Origin: Geodermatophilus telluris
GTDB lineage: Bacteria > Actinomycetota > Actinomycetes > Mycobacteriales > Geodermatophilaceae
Assembly: GCF_900102745.1 (NCBI RefSeq)
Contig: NZ_FMZF01000008.1
Location: 124,001 to 188,000, forward strand
DNA length: 64,000 nucleotides
Direction: 5' to 3'
A program made the translations under genes and the position numbers. This document shows, piece after piece, positions 60,450-64,000 of the stretch (its first letter is position 1; each line of letters starts with the position of its first letter). Below the pieces are notes generated by a model. It did no database searches. It had not been told where the DNA came from and worked only from the letters and a program-made list of their open reading frames with translations.

Positions 60450-60707
60450 TCAGGTGAAGTCGATCGTCTGGCCCTCCTGGCACGCGAACGCGCGCCGGGT
60501 GCCGTGGACGTCGACGAGCGCGCCGAAGTGCTTGGTCACGCCCGGCGCGGGGTCACGGCCCATGGTGGTGTTGTCGATCCGCACGACCTCACCGACCCGG
60601 CTGTCGATGGCGCGCTGCAGGGGGCCGATCACGGACGCGGCCTCGGTCCGGTCCTGGTTGCCGTCGCGCAGCGCTCCGTAGACGGCGAAGAGCACGTTGA
60701 CTGCCAT
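60450..60707 (-). CDS. Small protein of unknown function, 85 aa
   Basis: ATG 60707 follows GGGAGAACCCC. MAVNVLFAVYGALRDGNQDR opens a compact domain with FGALVDVHGTRRAFACQEGQ near the end; one Cys. The N-terminal strand-helix, internal VGEVVRIDNTTMGRDP and final strand suggest an alpha/beta fold of the size of small conserved actinobacterial proteins. No family recognised. A perfect terminator follows. Confidence 0.7.
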   Translation of the reverse strand: MAVNVLFAVYGALRDGNQDRTEAASVIGPLQRAIDSRVGEVVRIDNTTMGRDPAPGVTKHFGALVDVHGTRRAFACQEGQTIDFT

Positions 60708-60821
60708 TCGGGGTTCTCCCTCGGGTGGGGTGCCGGCCGCGGAGGTCGCCCGCGGCCCGCGGTTGACGGGTTGCGAGCGGCATCGTCGGCCGCGCGGCGT
60801 CATCGCCCCGTCATCCCCGCG

Positions 60822-61577
60822 TCACCGCGGCCCGAGGGCCTCCAGCAGCTCGGCGCGGGCGGTGGCCAGCGAGGGGCCGTACCAGGTCAGCGCCCGCCCG
60901 GACACCAGCACCGACCGCAGCCCGGGGAACGCCTCCGGGCCGTCGTCGGCGGTGAACGGGTACGGCTCGTCGGGCAGCAGGACGACGTCCGGACCGGCGG
61001 CGCGCACGTCGTCCACGGAGACGTGCGGGTAGCGGTCCTCCCCCGCCCCGAACGCGTTGACCAGGCCCAGGCGCGCCAGCACGTCGCCGGTGAAGGTGCG
61101 CGGGCCGACCACCATCCACGGGTCCCGCCAGACCGGCACGACCACCCGGCGGGACGGCGAGGGCGCCGGCCGGGCCCACTCGCGGGCGGCGTCCGTCAGC
61201 CAGGCCGGCTCCGCCACGCCCAGCACCGCGCCGAACAGCCGGCGCATCGACGCCAGCGCCTCGTCCACCGTCTCGATGACCGTCACCCACACCGGCACGC
61301 CGGCCGCGCGCAGCCGGTCGACGTCGAGTCGGCGGTTCTCCTCCCGGTTGCAGACCACGAGGTCGGGCTCGAGCGCGGCGATCGCTGCGCGGTCGGGGTT
61401 CTTCGTCCCGCGCACCCGGGCGACGTCGAGACCCGCCGGGTGCGTGCACCATTCGGTCGCGCCCACCAGCCGGTCGGGCACGGTGACCGCCAGCGCCTCG
61501 GTGAGCGAGGGCACCAGCGACACCACCCGCCGCGGCGGCCGGGGCAGGCCGACCTCGGTGCCGAGGTCGTCGATCAC
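60822..61577 (-). CDS. BtuF-like cobalamin-binding protein without signal peptide
   Basis: 251 aa from GTG 61577, overlapping the mutase stop by four bases. It has the helical-backbone metal-receptor fold: RRVVSLVPSLTEALAVTVP, LVGATEWCTHPAGLD, VRGTKNPDRAAIAALEPDLV, VCNREENRRLDVDRLRAAGV, and VVLLPDEPYPFTADD. This is the BtuF/vitamin B12 class rather than iron-siderophore binders. The N-terminus VIDDLGTEVGLPRPP lacks any hydrophobic leader or lipobox, and no ABC permease follows. The protein should therefore be cytosolic and may hand cobalamin to the B12-dependent mutase it is coupled to (inference). Confidence 0.88.
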   Translation of the reverse strand: MIDDLGTEVGLPRPPRRVVSLVPSLTEALAVTVPDRLVGATEWCTHPAGLDVARVRGTKNPDRAAIAALEPDLVVCNREENRRLDVDRLRAAGVPVWVTVIETVDEALASMRRLFGAVLGVAEPAWLTDAAREWARPAPSPSRRVVVPVWRDPWMVVGPRTFTGDVLARLGLVNAFGAGEDRYPHVSVDDVRAAGPDVVLLPDEPYPFTADDGPEAFPGLRSVLVSGRALTWYGPSLATARAELLEALGPR

Positions 61578-64000
61578 ACGTTGCGCCGGTACTGGCCGCC
61601 CACCTCGAAGAACGCGTCGCTGATCTGGCCCAGCGAGCACGACCGGACCGCGTCCACCAGCGCCTCGAACACGTTGCCGCCCGAGGTCGCCGCCTCCTGC
61701 AGCCGGGCCAGCGCGGCCGGCGCCTCGTCGGCGTGCCGGGCCTGGAAGTCGGCCAGCCGCTGCAGCTGCGACTGCTTCTCCGCCTCGGTCGCCCGGGCCA
61801 GCTCCACCGGCTTCGGCGGGGCCTCGTCGCGGTGCGGGTCGAGGAACGTGTTGACGCCGACGATCGGCAGCGACCCGTCGTGCTTGCGGTGCTCGTAGAG
61901 CATCGACTCGTCCTGGATCTTGCCGCGCTGGTAGCCGGTCTCCATCGCGCCCAGCACGCCACCGCGCTCGGCGATCCGGTCGAACTCCGCCAGCACCGCC
62001 TCCTCGACCAGGTCGGTGAGCTCGTCGACGACCGCCGAGCCCTGCAGCGGGTTCTCGTTCCCCGCCAGGCCCCACTCCTTGTCGATGATCATCTGGATGG
62101 CCAGCGCGCGGCGCACCGAGTGCTCCGACGGCGTGGTCACCGCCTCGTCGTAGGCGTTGGTGTGCAGCGAGTTGGCGTTGTCGTAGATCGCGCACAGCGC
62201 CTGCAGCGTGGTGCGGATGTCGTTGAAGTCCATCTCCTGCGCGTGCAGCGACCGGCCCGACGTCTGCACGTGGTACTTCAGCTGCTGGGAGCGGGCGTTG
62301 GCGCCGTAGCGGTCGCGCATCGCCACCGCCCAGATCCGCCGGGCCACCCGGCCGATCACCGTGTACTCGGCGTCCATCCCGTTGCTGAAGAAGAAGCTCA
62401 GGTTGGGCGCGAAGTCGTCGATGGCCATGCCGCGCGCGAGGTAGGCCTCGACGTAGGTGAACCCGTTGGCCAGCGTGAAGGCCAGCTGGCTGATGGGGTT
62501 CGCCCCGGCCTCGGCGATGTGGTAGCCGGAGATCGACACCGAGTAGAAGTTGCGCACCCGGTGCTGGATGAACCACTCCTGGATGTCGGCCATGCAGCGC
62601 AGCGCGAACTCGGTGGAGAAGATGCAGGTGTTCTGGCCCTGGTCCTCCTTGAGGATGTCGGCCTGTACCGTGCCGCGGACGGTGGACAGCACCCAGGCGC
62701 GGATCTCGTCGGCCTCGGCCTCGTCGGGCTCGCGGCCCTCCTCGGCGCGGAAGGCGTCCAGCCGCTGCTCGATCGCGGTGTTCACGAACATGGCGAGGAT
62801 CGCCGGCGCCGGGCCGTTGATCGTCATCGACACCGACGTCGTCGGGGCGCACAGGTCGAACCCGTCGTAGAGCGCCCGCATGTCGTCGAGCGTGGCGATC
62901 GAGACGCCGGACGTGCCGACCTTGCCGTACACGTCGGGGCGCGGGTCGGGGTCGCGGCCGTAGAGGGTCACCGAGTCGAACGCCGTCGACAGCCGGGTGG
63001 CCTCGTTGCCCGCCGACAGCACCCGGAAGCGCCGGTTGGTGCGGAACGCGTCGCCCTCGCCGGCGAACATCCGCGCCGGAGCCTCGCCGGCGCGCTTGAA
63101 CGGGAAGACACCGGCGGTGTACGGGAAGGCGCCGGGCAGGTTCTCCCGCCGCAGGAAGCGCAGCAGGTCGGCCTGGTCGGTGGTGCGCGGCAGCGCCACC
63201 CGCGGCACCTTCGTCCCGGAGAGCGTCTCGCGGGTCAGCGGCGTGCGGATCTCCCTGCCGCGCACCGTGTAGACGTACTCGTCGCCCGAGTACTGCTCCA
63301 CCCGCGCCGGCCACTCCTCCAGCAGCGTGCGCACCTCGGGCAGCAGCTCCCGGTCGGCGGCCTCCGCCGCCGCGCGGGCGGCGTCGGCCGCCTCCCCGTC
63401 GAGCACCTCCGCCGCGGTGGTCAAGTGCTCGCGCCGGCGGACGACGGCGGCCTGCTCCTCGGTGACCCGGTGGTGCGCGCGGACGGCGTCGGCGACGTCG
63501 GCCAGGTACCGCGCCCGCGACGACGGCACCACGCTGGACAGGCCGGTCGAGGCGCGGACGTCCACCCGCGGCAGCACCCCGGAGCCCGCGGGCAGCCCCT
63601 TCTCCACCAGCAGGCGCAGCAGCTCCTGGTACAGCGCGGTGACGCCGTCGTCGTCGAAGCGGGCGGCGCTGGTGCCGAACACCGGCATCTGCTCCCACGG
63701 CTGCCCGAACGCCTCCCGGTTGCGCACCATCTGCCGGGCGACGTCGCGGCGGGCGTCCTCGGCACCGCGGCGCTCGAACTTGTTGATCGCGACGACGTCG
63801 GCGAGGTCGAGCATGTCGATCTTCTCGAGCTGCGACGCGGCGCCGAACTCCGGCGTCATGACGTAGAGCGACACGTCGCTGAACGGCACGATCGCCGCGT
63901 CGCCCTGGCCGATGCCCGGCGTCTCCACGACGACCAGGTCGAAGCCGGCCGCCTTCACCGCGGCGAGCACGTCGTCGAGGTGCTCGGGCACCTGCGCGCC
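61574..64000 (-). CDS. icmF: Fused isobutyryl-CoA mutase IcmF (5' end outside window)
   Basis: The visible 808 codons begin inside the MeaI-type GTPase: DLVVVETPGIGQGDAAIVPF (switch region), then AINKFERRGAEDARRDV (NKxD-like base motif). A linker with helices (ADAARAAAEAADRELLPEV) leads to the methylmalonyl-CoA mutase-type barrel from about residue 240: FPYTAGVFPFKR, FAGEGDAFRTNRRFRVL, TINGPAPAILAMFVNTAIEQ and YHVQTSGRSLHAQEM. The N-terminal B12 domain (~270 aa) is beyond the edge. IcmF interconverts isobutyryl- and n-butyryl-CoA with coenzyme B12; the GTPase guards cofactor loading. The gene is followed by the BtuF-like protein at a GTGA overlap. Confidence 0.93.
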   Translation of the reverse strand, partial: GAQVPEHLDDVLAAVKAAGFDLVVVETPGIGQGDAAIVPFSDVSLYVMTPEFGAASQLEKIDMLDLADVVAINKFERRGAEDARRDVARQMVRNREAFGQPWEQMPVFGTSAARFDDDGVTALYQELLRLLVEKGLPAGSGVLPRVDVRASTGLSSVVPSSRARYLADVADAVRAHHRVTEEQAAVVRRREHLTTAAEVLDGEAADAARAAAEAADRELLPEVRTLLEEWPARVEQYSGDEYVYTVRGREIRTPLTRETLSGTKVPRVALPRTTDQADLLRFLRRENLPGAFPYTAGVFPFKRAGEAPARMFAGEGDAFRTNRRFRVLSAGNEATRLSTAFDSVTLYGRDPDPRPDVYGKVGTSGVSIATLDDMRALYDGFDLCAPTTSVSMTINGPAPAILAMFVNTAIEQRLDAFRAEEGREPDEAEADEIRAWVLSTVRGTVQADILKEDQGQNTCIFSTEFALRCMADIQEWFIQHRVRNFYSVSISGYHIAEAGANPISQLAFTLANGFTYVEAYLARGMAIDDFAPNLSFFFSNGMDAEYTVIGRVARRIWAVAMRDRYGANARSQQLKYHVQTSGRSLHAQEMDFNDIRTTLQALCAIYDNANSLHTNAYDEAVTTPSEHSVRRALAIQMIIDKEWGLAGNENPLQGSAVVDELTDLVEEAVLAEFDRIAERGGVLGAMETGYQRGKIQDESMLYEHRKHDGSLPIVGVNTFLDPHRDEAPPKPVELARATEAEKQSQLQRLADFQARHADEAPAALARLQEAATSGGNVFEALVDAVRSCSLGQISDAFFEVGGQYRRNV

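Overview
The window is about 64 kb of very GC-rich DNA from an actinobacterium. The base composition, the paralogous DUF222/HNH (13E12-type) genes, the frequent leaderless GTG starts and the overall gene set fit the family Geodermatophilaceae (Blastococcus, Geodermatophilus, Modestobacter). That assignment is inference from gene content; no rRNA or other marker gene is present. No tRNA, rRNA, CRISPR array, integrase, transposase or prophage was seen, so this reads as ordinary chromosome with scattered decaying genes.

Layout. 1-2.9 kb: the end of a quinone oxidoreductase, a frame-damaged DUF222/HNH gene, a possible ketopantoate reductase remnant and a 47-aa gene. 2.8-7.3 kb: a 1514-aa CtpI/CtpH-type P-type ATPase. 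7.4-13.3 kb: a PucR-type regulator divergent from a tightly overlapping Baeyer-Villiger-type monooxygenase / alpha-beta hydrolase / SDR operon, then an AGE-family epimerase. 13.3-15.5 kb: an intact DUF222/HNH gene followed by an 8-bp tandem array. 15.5-19.8 kb: DUF6221, maltokinase-cap and STAS proteins, flavohaemoglobin and an FAD oxidoreductase. 19.9-27.7 kb: a SARP/AfsR-type regulator, Mug glycosylase, a frameshifted flavin monooxygenase, LigB-type DNA ligase, an MFS exporter and a PspC protein. 27.9-33.3 kb: a large LuxR (LAL) regulator, an LLM oxidoreductase, an Ltp-repeat membrane protein and a Cys/His mini-protein. 33.5-40.8 kb: a GH13 glucosidase, YchJ, a CitA/DctS-type two-component pair divergent from a DctA carrier, and lycopene cyclase. 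40.8-46.0 kb: a minus-strand stress and membrane run (Usp, Acg-type nitroreductase, LtrA, a K+ channel with tandem RCK domains, DUF6394). 46.0-50.9 kb: an NTF2-FMO fusion divergent from a GAF regulator, and a TPR-GGDEF protein. 50.9-51.3 kb: a third, gutted DUF222/HNH relic. 51.3-60.7 kb: small metabolic and signalling genes (AhpD-like, GAF-SpoIIE phosphatase, LLM, DAG kinase, MalY, CoA-disulfide-reductase-like, flavodoxin, RibD-like, GNAT, hypotheticals). 60.8-64.0 kb: a signal-less BtuF-like protein translationally coupled to fused isobutyryl-CoA mutase IcmF, which runs off the window.

Regulatory signals. At least seventeen starts lie 6-9 nt downstream of an NANNNT hexamer, the signature of leaderless transcription. 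The two recognisable DUF222/HNH promoters, and the relic's decayed one, share a TGTCG-N11-TANNNT arrangement like the RecA-independent (PafBC) DNA-damage promoters of mycobacteria. Long perfect hairpins separate several convergent genes.

Most notable points: the three-stage decay series of DUF222/HNH genes with a conserved damage-type leaderless promoter, the cytosolic BtuF-like partner of IcmF, the K+ channel/DUF6394 pair, the 8-bp tandem array, and long convergent 3' overlaps where one gene reads into the antisense of another.
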